From an uncultured Nitrosospira sp. (GTDB lineage: Bacteria; Nitrospirota; Nitrospiria; Nitrospirales; Nitrospiraceae), in assembly GCA_900696515.1 (NCBI GenBank), contig CAADGK010000024.1, positions 1 to 64,000 on the forward strand: a DNA stretch of 64,000 bases, written 5' to 3'. The notes under the pieces are model-generated. The model did not search any database. It was not told the origin of the DNA and was given only the letters and a program-made list of their open reading frames with translations. Of this stretch, positions 1 to 9,279 are shown piece after piece (the stretch's first letter is position 1; each line of letters begins with the position of its first letter). Position numbers and translations under genes: made by a program.

Positions 1-134
1 CCCAGGCTCAGCTGATACCCGACTGCCACCCCTCCACGAGGAAGTGCCAGGATGACTGCTGCCGGGTTTTCACGATACTGGAGCAGTCGATCGACGAGCC
101 GTCGACCAGCTTCTTCGCGATTCTTAAACGTCAC
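1..134 (-). CDS. Phosphoribosyltransferase family protein (3' part outside window)
   Basis: Only the first 44 codons are inside the window, read leftward from a GTG at 134. The start is preceded by AGAGGT. The peptide begins VTFKNREEAGRRL and continues to LALPRGGVAVGY, which is the N-terminal segment of the stand-alone phosphoribosyltransferases often found in bacterial stress and dormancy clusters with Hsp20, Usp and esterase genes. The PRPP-binding loop lies beyond the edge and cannot be checked. Family membership rests on the PRGGV motif and on the neighbouring Hsp20 gene. The substrate is unknown. Confidence 0.7.
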   Translation of the reverse strand, partial: MTFKNREEAGRRLVDRLLQYRENPAAVILALPRGGVAVGYQLSL

Positions 135-214
135 ACGAACCTCTGGTTGTCCCTATCGGTCCCGTTTGTTTGGTTCAACCGAATAAACAAGATCAACCAA
201 ACAAACCTTTCAAC

Positions 215-367
215 CTATGTGAGGCCGCTTGTCACACCAACTCCGATCAGAAACATCACCATGAAGATCAGAATGAGCATGAGCAGCAGATGATGCTGTG
301 ACCCGGATTCCTTCTCATCCCAATGGACGTCCCACGGAATCTCGAGGTAACGGGGATGGCGAAACAT
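215..367 (-). CDS. Small single-pass membrane protein, 50 aa
   Basis: I chose the ATG at 367 because AAAGGAGGGTGCC lies directly upstream; an in-frame ATG 18 codons earlier has no ribosome site. The protein starts MFRHPRYLEIPWDVHWDEKE, a hydrophilic and aromatic N-terminus of about 28 residues. It then has one strongly hydrophobic segment (LLLMLILIFMVMFLIGVGV) and ends at TSGLT. It has no recognised family. It lies between a phosphoribosyltransferase gene and hsp20 on the same strand, so a stress-related role is a guess from position only. Confidence 0.6.
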   Translation of the reverse strand: MFRHPRYLEIPWDVHWDEKESGSQHHLLLMLILIFMVMFLIGVGVTSGLT

Positions 368-465
368 GGCACCCTCCTTTCCGAAGATGGCTGAGGTTAA
401 GGTTGAGCTATGGATTGCCACTCGCTGTATCGCGTCACCGTAACCTGAGCCTAGCCCTTTCCCCT

Positions 466-939
466 TTACGACACCTTCACTTCGATTGCCTTCGGCTTGG
501 CCTTCTCCGACTTTGGGAGATGGACTTTCAGCACGCCGTCTTTATACTCGGCGTTGACCTTGGATGCGTCGGCATCTTCAGGAAGCGTAAAGCTCCGCAT
601 GAAACTGCCGTAGGCGCGCTCGACCCGGTGATATTTTTTACTCTTTTCTTCCTTCTCGTATTTCCGTTCGCCGCTGATCGCAAGCACATCGTCATGAACA
701 TTGATCTTGATCTCTTCTTTCTTCATCTCGGGAAGTTCCGCTTTGATGACGTATTCTTTGTCATCTTCCGAGATATCCACCAGCGGTGCCCATTCGGCAA
801 CCGAGATGGCTTCCTTCTTGTCGCTGCCGGCTGGAGTTGCCGTACGCCCAAAGTAGCCTGAGAGTCGTTTCTCCATCTCCTCGAGTTCTTTGAAAGGGTT
901 CCATCTTGTTGTCGGTTCCCATCGTGTCAGTCCGCTCAT
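466..939 (-). CDS. Hsp20/alpha-crystallin small heat-shock protein
   Basis: ATP-independent holdase chaperone that binds unfolding proteins in the cytoplasm. The alpha-crystallin domain runs from about residue 48 to 150 (WAPLVDISEDDKEYVIKAELPEMKKEEI to the conserved GVLKVHLPK), followed by a short KAKPKAIEVKVS tail. The N-terminus WEPTTRWNPFKELEEMEKRL is typical of bacterial class A Hsp20. ATG codons lie at 945 and 939. AAGGAGG sits only 2 nt from the first but 8 nt from the second, so 939 is preferred. The gene lies 23 nt after the 69-aa gene upstream and probably shares its sigma-54-type promoter. Confidence 0.93.
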   Translation of the reverse strand: MSGLTRWEPTTRWNPFKELEEMEKRLSGYFGRTATPAGSDKKEAISVAEWAPLVDISEDDKEYVIKAELPEMKKEEIKINVHDDVLAISGERKYEKEEKSKKYHRVERAYGSFMRSFTLPEDADASKVNAEYKDGVLKVHLPKSEKAKPKAIEVKVS

Positions 940-962
940 GACCATCGCCTCCTTGTGGGTTG

Positions 963-1172
963 TTATGAGTGTCTAATACAGGGCTTTACGCTGTAATGCC
1001 CAGCTTGTTGTAGCTTCAGAACCACGTCGCCTTTCCGGCTCAGTTGATCGATTTCAAGGAACACTTGATTCCATGTCAGCCCGGGACATTCGTGGAGGAT
1101 CTCTTCGATGTCGCAACCTGGCGAGCGACGTACAATGTCCATGACTGCTTGTGTCGTGGCTGTCTGTGTCAT
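963..1172 (-). CDS. Small winged-helix-like protein, 69 aa
   Basis: Starts MTQTATTQAVMDIVRR with GGAGAGGAGGGCGACC upstream; an in-frame ATG at 1196 has no comparable ribosome site. The body (IVRRSPGCDIEEILHECPGLTWNQVFLEIDQLSRKGDVVL) reads like a small winged-helix fold: three helices, then a wing (LKLQQAGHYSVK). It is not recognised as a named family. It is the first gene of the hsp20 transcription unit, so it could be its regulator or simply a co-expressed stress protein. That role is inferred from position. Confidence 0.6.
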   Translation of the reverse strand: MTQTATTQAVMDIVRRSPGCDIEEILHECPGLTWNQVFLEIDQLSRKGDVVLKLQQAGHYSVKPCIRHS

Positions 1173-1219
1173 GGTCGCCCTCCTCTCCCATAGCAAGACT
1201 GTTGCTACTGCAAGGCCTC

Positions 1220-1235
1220 TGCATCGACGGTGCCA
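1220..1235 (-). promoter_or_regulatory. Sigma-54-type (-24/-12) promoter of the hsp20 operon
   Basis: On the minus strand the sequence is TGGCACCGTCGATGCA. This has the invariant GG and GC dinucleotides at the exact -24/-12 spacing of the RpoN consensus TGGCAC-N5-TTGCA, with one mismatch. The predicted transcription start is about 12 nt downstream, leaving a leader of about 35 nt before the ATG at 1172. No enhancer-binding site was identified. Confidence 0.55.
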
Positions 1236-1545
1236 AGGGTGAATGGGACAAAAGCCGTCAGGTGTCTTCTTAGAAAATGCGATGGGTTAGGTCGGGCAAG
1301 GAGCTCAGGTCTGTGAAGGAGAGGAAAGGGTCTGTAGCATTACGGGACAGTGGTCTCGGTGAGGCTGTTGCCTCTTTCAACAGCCTGGCGAGTCAATGAG
1401 GAGTATGTATGGCCAGTCTCAGTCTTATGAACGGATAGGAGGGGACCTGGTCTTGTGTCTGTCGGGCGGCTTTCATCTTGCACCAAATGTGAGGGGCCCG
1501 TACGATGTCGAGACCTCCGTGCCAAAAATGAGAGGGATTGGAGCT

Positions 1546-2697
1546 ATGGAAGTCGTCGGTGAAATTGGTGTTCTGTCACGATCCGACTTCCAACGAATCT
1601 TCGACAACCTGAGTTCAAAGGGATACAGGATTGTCGGGCCGATTGTGCGCGATGGGGCGGTGGTGTGGGACACGATTAGGCGAGTGGCCGACCTGCCGAT
1701 CGGGTGGCACGATCATCAAGAGGCCGGGCGCTATCGGTTGGAGCAAACTGGCTCCAAAGAAATTTTCGGAGTCGTGCATGGACCGCAATCGCTAAAGCCT
1801 TTCGCCTTCACGCCGCGTGAACCGCTCGTACAGATTGAACGGAGCAAGGACGGATTTACCACAAGGTCTACACTTCCCCCATCAGAAAAGGTCGCGATCA
1901 TCGGTGCCCGTGCCTGTGACCTCGCAGGATTGGCCATCCAAGATCAGATTTTTCTACAAGGCGAGTATCAGGACCCCTACTACGCGACTCGCCGTGAGGG
2001 GCTGTTCATTATTGCTGTAAACTGTACCAGGGCACTGCAGACCTGCTTTTGCGCATCCATGGACACGGGTCCCTGTGCGAAGAACGGTTTCGACCTCGCT
2101 CTGACGGAAGTGGACGATCAGCTGCTGATCGAAGCAGGCAGCGAAGCCGGATCTGATCTGCTCTCTGCCCTCTCTTTGTCTCCAGCTTCTCAAGGATTGA
2201 CCCGTGAGGCGGCAGCGCGGGGAGTTGCCTGTGCACAAAGCCAAGTTCGCCGACTGGATCGCACACGTCTGCCGCAAGCCCTTCACGAGGCGCATGAGCA
2301 TCCACGCTGGGACAATGTGGCTGCACGGTGCATGGCCTGCGCGAATTGCACGATGGTCTGTCCGACGTGCTTCTGCCATAAGGTCGAAGAGACACCGGAT
2401 CTCACCCGGCAGAACAGCGAGCACAGCAGATTGTGGGATTCCTGTTTCACGCAGGAGCATGGGTACATTCATGGCAAGAATATCCGTCCAACGATCAAGG
2501 ATCGCTACCGGATGTGGGTGACGCATAAGCTTGCCTCGTGGATCGATCAATTCGGAACATCCGGCTGCGTCGGCTGCGGCCGGTGCATCACCTGGTGTCC
2601 GGTTGGGATCGATCTGACTGAGGAGGTATCGGCGTTGCTGAAGTCGAGTGAACAGCGGTCAACCAGCAGCCGTCCGCAAGAGGCGCCAGGCAGATAG
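1546..2697 (+). CDS. hydB: Group 3b [NiFe] hydrogenase, iron-sulfur beta subunit
   Basis: Electron-transfer subunit of a cytoplasmic NAD(P)-linked hydrogenase (sulfhydrogenase-type HydB, related to anaerobic sulfite reductase subunit A). From this start it has 383 residues. Two ferredoxin-type clusters lie near the C-terminus: [16 protein letters not shown] near residue 263 and [14 protein letters not shown] near 341, plus a cysteine pair in [10 protein letters not shown] near 167. The frame is open back to an ATG at 1396, but residues before [15 protein letters not shown] do not look like the family and lack a good ribosome site. I therefore prefer ATG 1546 (1528 is also possible). About 300 nt upstream carries no convincing gene. 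The hydG start follows 15 nt after the stop. Confidence 0.9.
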   Translation: MEVVGEIGVLSRSDFQRIFDNLSSKGYRIVGPIVRDGAVVWDTIRRVADLPIGWHDHQEAGRYRLEQTGSKEIFGVVHGPQSLKPFAFTPREPLVQIERSKDGFTTRSTLPPSEKVAIIGARACDLAGLAIQDQIFLQGEYQDPYYATRREGLFIIAVNCTRALQTCFCASMDTGPCAKNGFDLALTEVDDQLLIEAGSEAGSDLLSALSLSPASQGLTREAAARGVACAQSQVRRLDRTRLPQALHEAHEHPRWDNVAARCMACANCTMVCPTCFCHKVEETPDLTRQNSEHSRLWDSCFTQEHGYIHGKNIRPTIKDRYRMWVTHKLASWIDQFGTSGCVGCGRCITWCPVGIDLTEEVSALLKSSEQRSTSSRPQEAPGR

Positions 2698-2712
2698 CTT
2701 TGCAGGAAGCAC

Positions 2713-3546
2713 ATGATCAATCCCTACCTGATACATCCGGCCACCATCATGGAGAAGATCCGGGAGGCTGACAGCATCCACACCTACCGGCTGCGGCTGA
2801 ATGATGAAGAGACCCGCCGCAATTTTCGTTTCGCAGCCGGGCAGTTCAACATGGTGTATCTGTTCGGTGTCGGGGAGGTGGCGATCTCAATTGTGTCAGA
2901 CCCGGAGGAGCCGGAGAGGCTGGATCATACCATCAGATCCGTGGGGCGAGTGACCTCCGCAATCGCACAGCTGCAACTCGGTGAGACTCTGGGAATCCGA
3001 GGCCCATTCGGACAAGGTTGGCCGCTTGAGGCGGTGCGCGGCCATGATGTCGTCATCGTGACGGGAGGGCTGGGGTGTGCCCCGGTGGTAGGGGCGATCG
3101 ACTATATGTTTCGGCGGCGTCGGCACTACGGCTCCGTCAAGATCATCCATGGTGTGAAGACGTCGCGAGACCTGCTCTTTCATGAACGGTTCGAGGCCTG
3201 GGGAAAACAGCCTGACACGGAAGTTCTGCTGGCCAGCACTCGGCCGGACGAGACGTGGCGCTACCATGTCGGCGTGGTGACGGATCTGTTTGAGCGTGTG
3301 ACGCTGGATCCAGCGAAGACTATGGTCCTCATGTGCGGTCCTGAGATCATGATGCGCCTGGGTGTGCCGATCTTGATGAGACGGGGAATTCCAGCAACAG
3401 CCATCTATGTATCGCTGGAGCGGCACATGGAATGCGGGATCGGCTTGTGCGGCCATTGCCAGATGGGTCCGTACTTCCTGTGCAAAGATGGTCCCGTCAT
3501 GCGATATGACCTGGTCGAGCCGTGGTTAGGACGGGGGGGTGTGTAA
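2713..3546 (+). CDS. hydG: Group 3b [NiFe] hydrogenase, FAD/NAD(P)-binding gamma subunit
   Basis: Diaphorase subunit (277 residues) that passes electrons between NAD(P)(H) and the FeS chain. The N-terminal half is a ferredoxin-NADP reductase-like FAD barrel ([19 protein letters not shown]). The nucleotide-binding motif [13 protein letters not shown] is near residue 116. A C-terminal cysteine motif ([12 protein letters not shown], then FLCKDG) near 241 binds the [2Fe-2S] cluster, as in dihydroorotate dehydrogenase PyrK. Length and motif order match sulfhydrogenase HydG. It is second in the hydBGDA operon and is followed by a heptamer-repeat spacer. Confidence 0.92.
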   Translation: MINPYLIHPATIMEKIREADSIHTYRLRLNDEETRRNFRFAAGQFNMVYLFGVGEVAISIVSDPEEPERLDHTIRSVGRVTSAIAQLQLGETLGIRGPFGQGWPLEAVRGHDVVIVTGGLGCAPVVGAIDYMFRRRRHYGSVKIIHGVKTSRDLLFHERFEAWGKQPDTEVLLASTRPDETWRYHVGVVTDLFERVTLDPAKTMVLMCGPEIMMRLGVPILMRRGIPATAIYVSLERHMECGIGLCGHCQMGPYFLCKDGPVMRYDLVEPWLGRGGV

Positions 3547-3559
3547 TGCGAATGACAAT

Positions 3560-3635
3560 GTTGAGTTGTGAGTGTTGAAGGGTGAATTCAGATAGCACTC
3601 AAAATTCACCACTCACAATAGAAAAACTCACACAA
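3560..3635. repeat. Heptamer-phased foldback repeat between hydG and hydD
   Basis: The spacer after hydG can be cut into 7-mers sharing a GTTGAGT/TGTGAGT/GGTGAAT pattern. A second arm carries the complementary pattern (ACTCAAA, ATTCACC, ACTCACA). The two arms can pair into an imperfect hairpin. It is one member of the heptamer repeat family seen throughout this window. Confidence 0.7.
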
Positions 3636-3671
3636 ACGATAAGTTCATAGTGGGTGGGTGGAGGGAGTATT

Positions 3672-4517
3672 TTGGAGAGAGGCAATACAGGGAAAGAGCG
3701 ACTAAGACTAGCCGTCTTCAAATTCGCTTCCTGCGACGGCTGCCAGCTCAGTATCCTGAATCTGGAGGACGAGCTGCTCGCACTGGGGCAGGCGCTGGAT
3801 ATTGTCTATTTCCCTGAAGTTTCCAGCAAGATGAATCCTGGTCCCTACGACATCGCCCTGGTTGAGGGGTCGATCACCACGGAAGAGGACGCGCATCGCA
3901 TTCAGTCTGTGCGAGAGCAGGCGAAGGTGTTAATCACAATCGGCGCGTGCGCCACGGCCGGCGGGATTCAAGCCTTGCGCAACTGGGCTGACGTCGAATC
4001 GTTCAAACAGGTGGTGTATCCGAGCCCGCACTATATCCAGAGTCTCAAGACCTCCACGCCGACCTCTGAACATGTGCACGTGGATTTCGAATTGTGGGGT
4101 TGCCCCATCGACAAGGGTCAGTTGCTGCGGGTCATCACGGACCTGTTGGCCGGCGTTCACCCTCGGTTGCCTGCCGAAAGTGTCTGTCTGGAATGCAAGA
4201 GGCACGAGAACGTCTGTGTGATGGTGGCCAAGGGCCTGGCCTGCTTGGGTCCTGTCACCCGCGCAGGCTGCGGCGCGATCTGCCCCAGCATGGGCCGGGA
4301 CTGCTACGGTTGTTTCGGTCCCACTGAGGGCGCCCGGAAAGGGCCGGGCCTTCCACCCAACACCGCCTCGCTCGCAAGTTACTTCCATGACGGGCTGCAT
4401 CTGATCCCGGTCGAAGTCTTGCGGCGATTTCGCGGGATCAATGGGTATGCGGATGCTTTCAAGCAGGAAAGCGAGAGGTGGGAGTTGGAGAAGGAGAACG
4501 TGAAAGGTGAAACGTGA
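3672..4517 (+). CDS. hydD: Group 3b [NiFe] hydrogenase small (delta) subunit
   Basis: Carries the proximal FeS chain facing the Ni-Fe site in HydA. Cysteine ligand motifs in order: CDGCQLSI near residue 22, GACATAGGI, GCPIDKGQ, CLECKRHENVC and CGAICPSMGRDCYGCFGP. The frame opens at GTG 3654, but a TTG at 3672 has GGAGGGAG six nt upstream and puts LRLAVFKFASCDGC at the usual distance from the N-terminus, so TTG is preferred. The last residues (ELEKENVKGET) are encoded by a heptamer repeat (AACGTGA/AAGGTGA units) and are probably a non-homologous tail. Confidence 0.92.
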   Translation: MERGNTGKERLRLAVFKFASCDGCQLSILNLEDELLALGQALDIVYFPEVSSKMNPGPYDIALVEGSITTEEDAHRIQSVREQAKVLITIGACATAGGIQALRNWADVESFKQVVYPSPHYIQSLKTSTPTSEHVHVDFELWGCPIDKGQLLRVITDLLAGVHPRLPAESVCLECKRHENVCVMVAKGLACLGPVTRAGCGAICPSMGRDCYGCFGPTEGARKGPGLPPNTASLASYFHDGLHLIPVEVLRRFRGINGYADAFKQESERWELEKENVKGET

Positions 4518-4545
4518 TATTGGGCTGACAGCTGTCAGCTGATGG
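4473..4545. repeat. Heptamer repeat overlapping the hydD 3' end
   Basis: Seven-base phasing runs through the last codons of hydD (GAACGTG, AAAGGTG, AAACGTG) and continues past the stop as GCTGACA, GCTGTCA, GCTGATG. The unit changes from a GTGAAA type to a GCTGWCA type while the 7-bp step is kept. The repeat therefore supplies both the coding tail and the intergenic spacer. Confidence 0.65.
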
Positions 4546-4596
4546 CCTGGTACTGGAGCCTATCGGAATACAACCGGCGAGATCATTGAGCAACCA

Positions 4597-5901
4597 ATGG
4601 GTGAAGAAACACCACAAACACGAACCATTGCCGTCGGTACGATTGCCCGTGTCGAGGGTGAGGGTGCGCTTCGTGTCACGGTGAAAGATGGAACTATCCA
4701 GGATGTGGAGCTGAAGATTTTCGAGCCGCCGAGGTTTTTCGAGGCTTTCCTGCAGGGGCGACATTACGAGGAAGTGCCGGACATTGTCGCTCGGATCTGC
4801 GGCATCTGCCCTGTGGCCTATCAGATGAGTGCGGTCCATGCGATCGAGCAGATTTTCGGTCTGCACGTCGATGGGGCCCTGCGTGACCTGCGGCGGTTGA
4901 TTTACTGCGGGGAGTGGATCGAAAGCCATGCGCTCCACGTCTTTATGCTGCAGGCGCCGGACTTTCTCGGCTACGAGAGCGGGATTGCCATGGCCAAGGA
5001 CCATGCATCGCTGGTCACCAGAGGACTGCGACTGAAGAAAGCGGGCAATGCGATCATGACGTTGCTCGGGGGTCGGTCCGTACACCCGGTTTCCGTGAAA
5101 GTCGGCGGCTTCTCGCGGGTGCCGTCGCGGCGTGAGTTGGAAGCGTTGAAGAATGAGCTGCTCTGGGCGCGCGATGCCGCAGTGGAAACTGTGTGTTGGA
5201 TTGCAGGGTTCGATTACCCGGAGTTTACTCCGGACTATACTTGTGTAGCGCTGCGTCATCCCGACGAGTATCCATTCAACGAGGGACGGATCGTGACCGG
5301 CACCGGCCTGGATATTTCTGTCGACGAGTTTGAACGGCATTTCTCCGAGCATCAGGTATCCTACTCCAACGCATTACACTGCACGTTGCAGGGCGCGCCG
5401 TATTTGGTTGGACCGTTGGCTCGCGTAAATCTGAATCACGATCGGTTGCCTCACGCAGTCAGGCAGGTGCTGGCGGATACGGGGTTATCGCTGCCTCTGC
5501 GCAATCCCTTTCACGGGATTGTCGCCCGCTCGATCGAACTACTCTACGCGTTGGAAGAATCACTACGACTGATCGAACGGTACGACCCGCCACCTGAGCC
5601 GGCGCTGCCGGTTGTGGTTCGGCCGGGTATCGGCATGGCTTGTACGGAAGCGCCAAGAGGCATTCTCTACCATCGGTATCGGGTGGACGGCGATGGGGTG
5701 ATCCGCGAAGCCAAGATCGTGCCACCCACCTCACAGAATCAGGGCCGCATTGAGCAGGATCTCCGTCTGTTCCTCCCCCGAGTGTTGGATCGTTCCAATG
5801 AGGAAGCATCGCTCGCCTGCGAGCGGGTCATCCGTTGCTATGACCCGTGCATTTCCTGTGCGACCCATTTTTTGAATTTGGAGATCAGGCGTGACCAGTG
5901 A
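4597..5901 (+). CDS. hydA: Group 3b [NiFe] hydrogenase large catalytic (alpha) subunit
   Basis: Holds the Ni-Fe(CN)2CO active site. Both nickel-ligating cysteine pairs are present: [19 protein letters not shown] near residue 67 and [10 protein letters not shown] near 416. The extension [10 protein letters not shown] after the DPCxxCATH motif is the kind of C-terminal peptide removed by a maturation endopeptidase, and a gene for such a protease overlaps the 3' end by 11 nt. The 434-residue length fits group 3b. The ATG at 4597 places the conserved [15 protein letters not shown] at the N-terminus. The gene reads as intact. Confidence 0.95.
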   Translation: MGEETPQTRTIAVGTIARVEGEGALRVTVKDGTIQDVELKIFEPPRFFEAFLQGRHYEEVPDIVARICGICPVAYQMSAVHAIEQIFGLHVDGALRDLRRLIYCGEWIESHALHVFMLQAPDFLGYESGIAMAKDHASLVTRGLRLKKAGNAIMTLLGGRSVHPVSVKVGGFSRVPSRRELEALKNELLWARDAAVETVCWIAGFDYPEFTPDYTCVALRHPDEYPFNEGRIVTGTGLDISVDEFERHFSEHQVSYSNALHCTLQGAPYLVGPLARVNLNHDRLPHAVRQVLADTGLSLPLRNPFHGIVARSIELLYALEESLRLIERYDPPPEPALPVVVRPGIGMACTEAPRGILYHRYRVDGDGVIREAKIVPPTSQNQGRIEQDLRLFLPRVLDRSNEEASLACERVIRCYDPCISCATHFLNLEIRRDQ

Positions 5902-6442
5902 CGGCGCAGGGGACGAGGCGAGCGCGAAAAGCCTGAGCGGGGAGAGGCGGGGCGAGTCTCGCGCGTCCTGCAAGTCTCGCTCAGTCTCTATTCGGATCAT
6001 CGGTCTTGGGAACGGCATGAGAGGAGATGATGCGGTCGGACTATTGGTGGCTCGCCGACTTCGCCGGGAAGTTGAGGACCGCGTCGACGTGATCGAGGCG
6101 GAGATGGTGGGGGTGGATCTCGTGGAATTGATGAAAGGGGCTGACGTCGTGATCCTGATCGATGCTGCCCGCAGCGGGCAAGCTCCGGGCACGATCCATC
6201 GACTTGATGCTTCAGTTGGTCCAATCGGTGGGCGGATCTTCCCGCAATCGAGCCACGCTCTCGGTACGGTGGACGCGTTGGAGCTGGCCCGCGCGATGGG
6301 GGTGCTTCCTGCTACCGTGATCGTGTACGGAGTTGAAGTAGAGAATACAGAGACAGGTGAACCGTTATCGCCTGCCGTGGCCAAGGTGTTGGAGCAGCTC
6401 GTGAACCGGATCCTCCAGGATTGTGAGACTTGCCGTGCATGA
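5891..6442 (+). CDS. [NiFe] hydrogenase maturation endopeptidase
   Basis: HyaD/HycI-family protease that trims the large-subunit C-terminus after nickel insertion. The family core starts at [18 protein letters not shown] near residue 32, with the nickel-sensing Asp/Glu in GMRGDD and VIEAEM and the later [18 protein letters not shown]. The GTG start at 5891 overlaps hydA. The first 30 or so residues ([20 protein letters not shown] and on) are low complexity and absent from typical members. They may derive from repeat-like DNA, so an internal start is possible. It overlaps the hypA frame by a few bases, which suggests translational coupling. Confidence 0.88.
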   Translation: MTSDGAGDEASAKSLSGERRGESRASCKSRSVSIRIIGLGNGMRGDDAVGLLVARRLRREVEDRVDVIEAEMVGVDLVELMKGADVVILIDAARSGQAPGTIHRLDASVGPIGGRIFPQSSHALGTVDALELARAMGVLPATVIVYGVEVENTETGEPLSPAVAKVLEQLVNRILQDCETCRA

Positions 6443-6788
6443 ACTCCATCTCATGAGGCAGATTATCAAAGCCGTGGAAACCAGCTTGAGTGAAACGGGA
6501 GACGCTAAACTATCTGTTGTGCGACTGAAAATCAGCGCGGTCTCGCATCTGCTCACTCACGATCACGCCGCACTCCAAGTCGCATTCCAAGTGGCTGCCC
6601 GAGGTACGAAGGCTGAGGATGCGAGGTTAGAGGTTATCCCTGTTCCTGCTGATGCCTGGTGCCCGCAATGCCAGCGAGATGTTTCTGTCACACCAGCGCA
6701 TGAGGTCTGTCCCGCATGTGGAGAACCGGTGATAGCCGAGTCAACAGAGCCCGAAGTGGTACTCCATGAATTGGTGGTGCAGGGGTGA
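6435..6788 (+). CDS. hypA: Hydrogenase nickel incorporation protein HypA
   Basis: Nickel metallochaperone. I choose GTG 6435 rather than 6423 because it gives [10 protein letters not shown], restoring the invariant Met1-His2-Glu3 of HypA where His2 ligates nickel. The zinc-binding loop is present as CPQCQ near residue 76 and CPAC near 93. The 117-residue length is normal. Its stop overlaps the hypF start. The usual GTPase partner HypB is not encoded in this window. Confidence 0.92.
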   Translation: MHELHLMRQIIKAVETSLSETGDAKLSVVRLKISAVSHLLTHDHAALQVAFQVAARGTKAEDARLEVIPVPADAWCPQCQRDVSVTPAHEVCPACGEPVIAESTEPEVVLHELVVQG

Positions 6789-9160
6789 GGAAGGCTCTCA
6801 CTCAGCGTGTCCAGGTCAATGTGCAGGGAACGGTGCAGGGGGTGGGGTTCCGCCCATTTGTCTACCGATTGGCACGTGAGCTGGGGTTGAGCGGTTGGGC
6901 TCGAAATACCAGGAACGGTCTTGTGGTCGAAGTCGAGGGAAGTGCCGAGGTGATTGAGACATTCCTCGACCGGCTCCAAGTCGACGCACCGGCATCGGCT
7001 TGCATTGAGGCGATATGCACCAACGTCATTCCGGCACGTGGCGACTCGAGCTTTGAAATCGTCACGAGTACTGAACCAGGTGAACGATGCCTGGTCATTC
7101 CACCGGATCTTGCAACCTGCGAAGACTGTCGGCGCGAACTCTTTGATCCACAGGATCGCCGTTTCCGCTACCCATTCATCACCTGCACACAATGTGGTCC
7201 GCGCTACAGTTTGCTCACGGCAATTCCGTACGAGCGATCCAATACGACGATGGCTGGGTTCGGACTCTGTTCCGCCTGTCGTGCTGAGTATGAATCTGAG
7301 GCCGATCGCCGCTTTCATGCGGAACCGATCGCCTGCTCCAAGTGCGGCCCTCGGCTGAGTTTGTGGGATGAGGAGGGCTGCGAAATTGCAGCTGAGGAGG
7401 GAGCCTTACAGCGAGTAGTGGCATTGCTCGCTGAAGGTCTCATTGTGGCAGTGAAGGGACTGGGCGGGTTTCAGCTCTGGGTGGACGCACAGTCAGAGGA
7501 GGCTGTCCGGCGGTTGCGCGATCGAAAACAGAGAGCTGATAAACCCTTTGCCGTTCTGTTTCCTTCTATCGCAGCGACCAGAAACGACTGCCTGTTGTCT
7601 TCGGAGGAGGAATCGTTGCTCTGCTCACCGCAAGCGCCGATCGTTCTGGTGCGAAAGCGGCAAGATTCAGCCCTTGCTGAAGCCGTGGCACCGGGCAATC
7701 CCTATCTCGGTGTGATGGTACCGGCCACGCCACTCCATCATCTCCTGATGGCCTCGCTGCAGCGTCCCATGGTGGCCACGAGCGGTAATCGATCAGAAGA
7801 ACCGATCGTGATCGACGAACGTGAGGCACTGGTTCGACTGAGGGGTATTGCCGATGCGTTTCTCGTGCATGACAGGCCGATCTCAAGACCGGTCGATGAT
7901 TCGGTCGTGTTGGTGGTTGACCGTACGCCGGAGAACAACGAAAGGGACGAGACGCAGAAGCGAAAGGCTGACCAGATAATCCTTCGGCGGGCGCGGGGCT
8001 ATGTCCCGCAGCCGATCCGCTTGAGCGATGGTCTGGTAAACAAAGCGCAGGGTTCGATCCTTGCCGTGGGCGGACATCTGAAGAACACGGTTGCGCTTCT
8101 GACAGGTCATCGTGTCGTGCTCAGTCAGCACCTCGGTGATCTTTCCACTGTTGAAGCGGACAAGGCCTTCCGCCAAACCATGGAGGATCTCCAGCGACTA
8201 CTTGCTGTTAAGCCACAGGCCATCGCCTGTGATCTCCATCCTGATTATCGTTCGACCGGCGTCGCGCAAAAACTGGCTTCGAGGCTGTCTGTCCCGTTGG
8301 TTCCCGTGCAGCATCACCATGCCCACGTGGCTTCGTGCATGGCGGAACACCAACTCGACGGCGAGGTGTTGGGTATCGCCTGGGACGGAGCTGGATATGG
8401 AACGGACGGGCAAGTGTGGGGCGGAGAGTTTTTGATCGCAAGCTATCGACAATTCACTCGGTTCGCATCTCTCCGATCCTTTCGATTGCTTGGTGGCGAA
8501 GCAGCCATGAAGGCACCGGGCCGATCTGCTGCAGCCGCTTTGTGGGAACTGATGGGAGAAACGATGGTGCATCATGATCTTCCATCCTGGAACATGACAG
8601 GAGATCAGCGTACGCACCTAGCAGCGCTACTCCGATCCGGCATCGCCTCGCCTTGGACGACGAGCATGGGGCGACTGTTCGACACGGTGGCATCACTCAC
8701 AGGCTTGTGCGCACAGGCTTCCTTTGAAGGCCAAGCTGCCATGGCAGTTCAGTTCGCTGCAGAGCGAGAATGGGAGACAGGCGGAGGACGCGTACAAGGC
8801 TATCCGATCGAGCTAGTCACGAGTGAGAGTTCCGATACGAAGTGGATGGTTGATTGGCGACCCATGATCAGCACTGTGCTCGATGATCTTCGTAGAGGCC
8901 ACCGACCTGAACTGATTACCGCGCGATTTCATGTTGGCCTTGCGGAGGGAGCTGTTCGAGTGGCTCAAGCCGCTGGTCTGCCACGCGTCGTGCTGACCGG
9001 TGGCTGTTTTCAGAATCGGCTGCTTTTATCTCTGGTCAGGAATCGTCTAAAGGAGGAAGGGTTCACCGTGTATAGCCATTCGTTGGTCCCACCCAATGAT
9101 GGTGGATTATCGTTGGGGCAGGCAGTGGTTGCTGCGTACAGCGTATCTCGTGAAGCGTGA
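6785..9160 (+). CDS. hypF: Carbamoyltransferase HypF
   Basis: Makes the thiocarbamate precursor of the active-site cyanide ligands from carbamoyl phosphate and ATP. Domains in order: acylphosphatase (VQGTVQGVGFRPFVYRLA, residues about 8-95); two zinc fingers (CEDCRRELFD...CTQC and CSACRAEYE...CSKC, about 112-190); YrdC-like domain (about 200-390); Kae1-like carbamoyltransferase with HHHAHVASCMAEH near 510 and VVLTGGCFQN near 735. Full length at 791 residues. The GTG start overlaps the hypA stop. The last codons run into a heptamer repeat. Confidence 0.95.
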   Translation: MRKALTQRVQVNVQGTVQGVGFRPFVYRLARELGLSGWARNTRNGLVVEVEGSAEVIETFLDRLQVDAPASACIEAICTNVIPARGDSSFEIVTSTEPGERCLVIPPDLATCEDCRRELFDPQDRRFRYPFITCTQCGPRYSLLTAIPYERSNTTMAGFGLCSACRAEYESEADRRFHAEPIACSKCGPRLSLWDEEGCEIAAEEGALQRVVALLAEGLIVAVKGLGGFQLWVDAQSEEAVRRLRDRKQRADKPFAVLFPSIAATRNDCLLSSEEESLLCSPQAPIVLVRKRQDSALAEAVAPGNPYLGVMVPATPLHHLLMASLQRPMVATSGNRSEEPIVIDEREALVRLRGIADAFLVHDRPISRPVDDSVVLVVDRTPENNERDETQKRKADQIILRRARGYVPQPIRLSDGLVNKAQGSILAVGGHLKNTVALLTGHRVVLSQHLGDLSTVEADKAFRQTMEDLQRLLAVKPQAIACDLHPDYRSTGVAQKLASRLSVPLVPVQHHHAHVASCMAEHQLDGEVLGIAWDGAGYGTDGQVWGGEFLIASYRQFTRFASLRSFRLLGGEAAMKAPGRSAAAALWELMGETMVHHDLPSWNMTGDQRTHLAALLRSGIASPWTTSMGRLFDTVASLTGLCAQASFEGQAAMAVQFAAEREWETGGGRVQGYPIELVTSESSDTKWMVDWRPMISTVLDDLRRGHRPELITARFHVGLAEGAVRVAQAAGLPRVVLTGGCFQNRLLLSLVRNRLKEEGFTVYSHSLVPPNDGGLSLGQAVVAAYSVSREA

Positions 9161-9272
9161 AACGCTGGAATGGTTTCTGGTTTCGAGTTTCATATTTCAG
9201 GTTGGACGATTGGGGGGAGCAAATTCTCTAACCTGAAACTCGAAACAAGAAACCTGAAACTTGGGAGATAGG
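9150..9272. repeat. Long heptamer foldback between hypF and hypC
   Basis: From the last hypF codons to just before hypC the sequence stays in 7-bp phase: CGTGAAG, CGTGAAA, then GGTTTCT/GGTTTCG/AGTTTCA/TATTTCA. After a short spacer come CTGAAAC, TCGAAAC, AAGAAAC, CTGAAAC. The two halves are largely reverse complements and could form a stem of about 30 bp with a loop of about 25 nt. This is the clearest member of the family and could terminate or attenuate transcription before hypC. Confidence 0.75.
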
Positions 9273-9279
9273 AGAGTCT

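Noticed and set aside
298-861. 187-codon frame on the plus strand over hsp20
   Set aside because: It is antisense to a clear Hsp20 gene and has the arginine/leucine-rich composition of a shadow frame.
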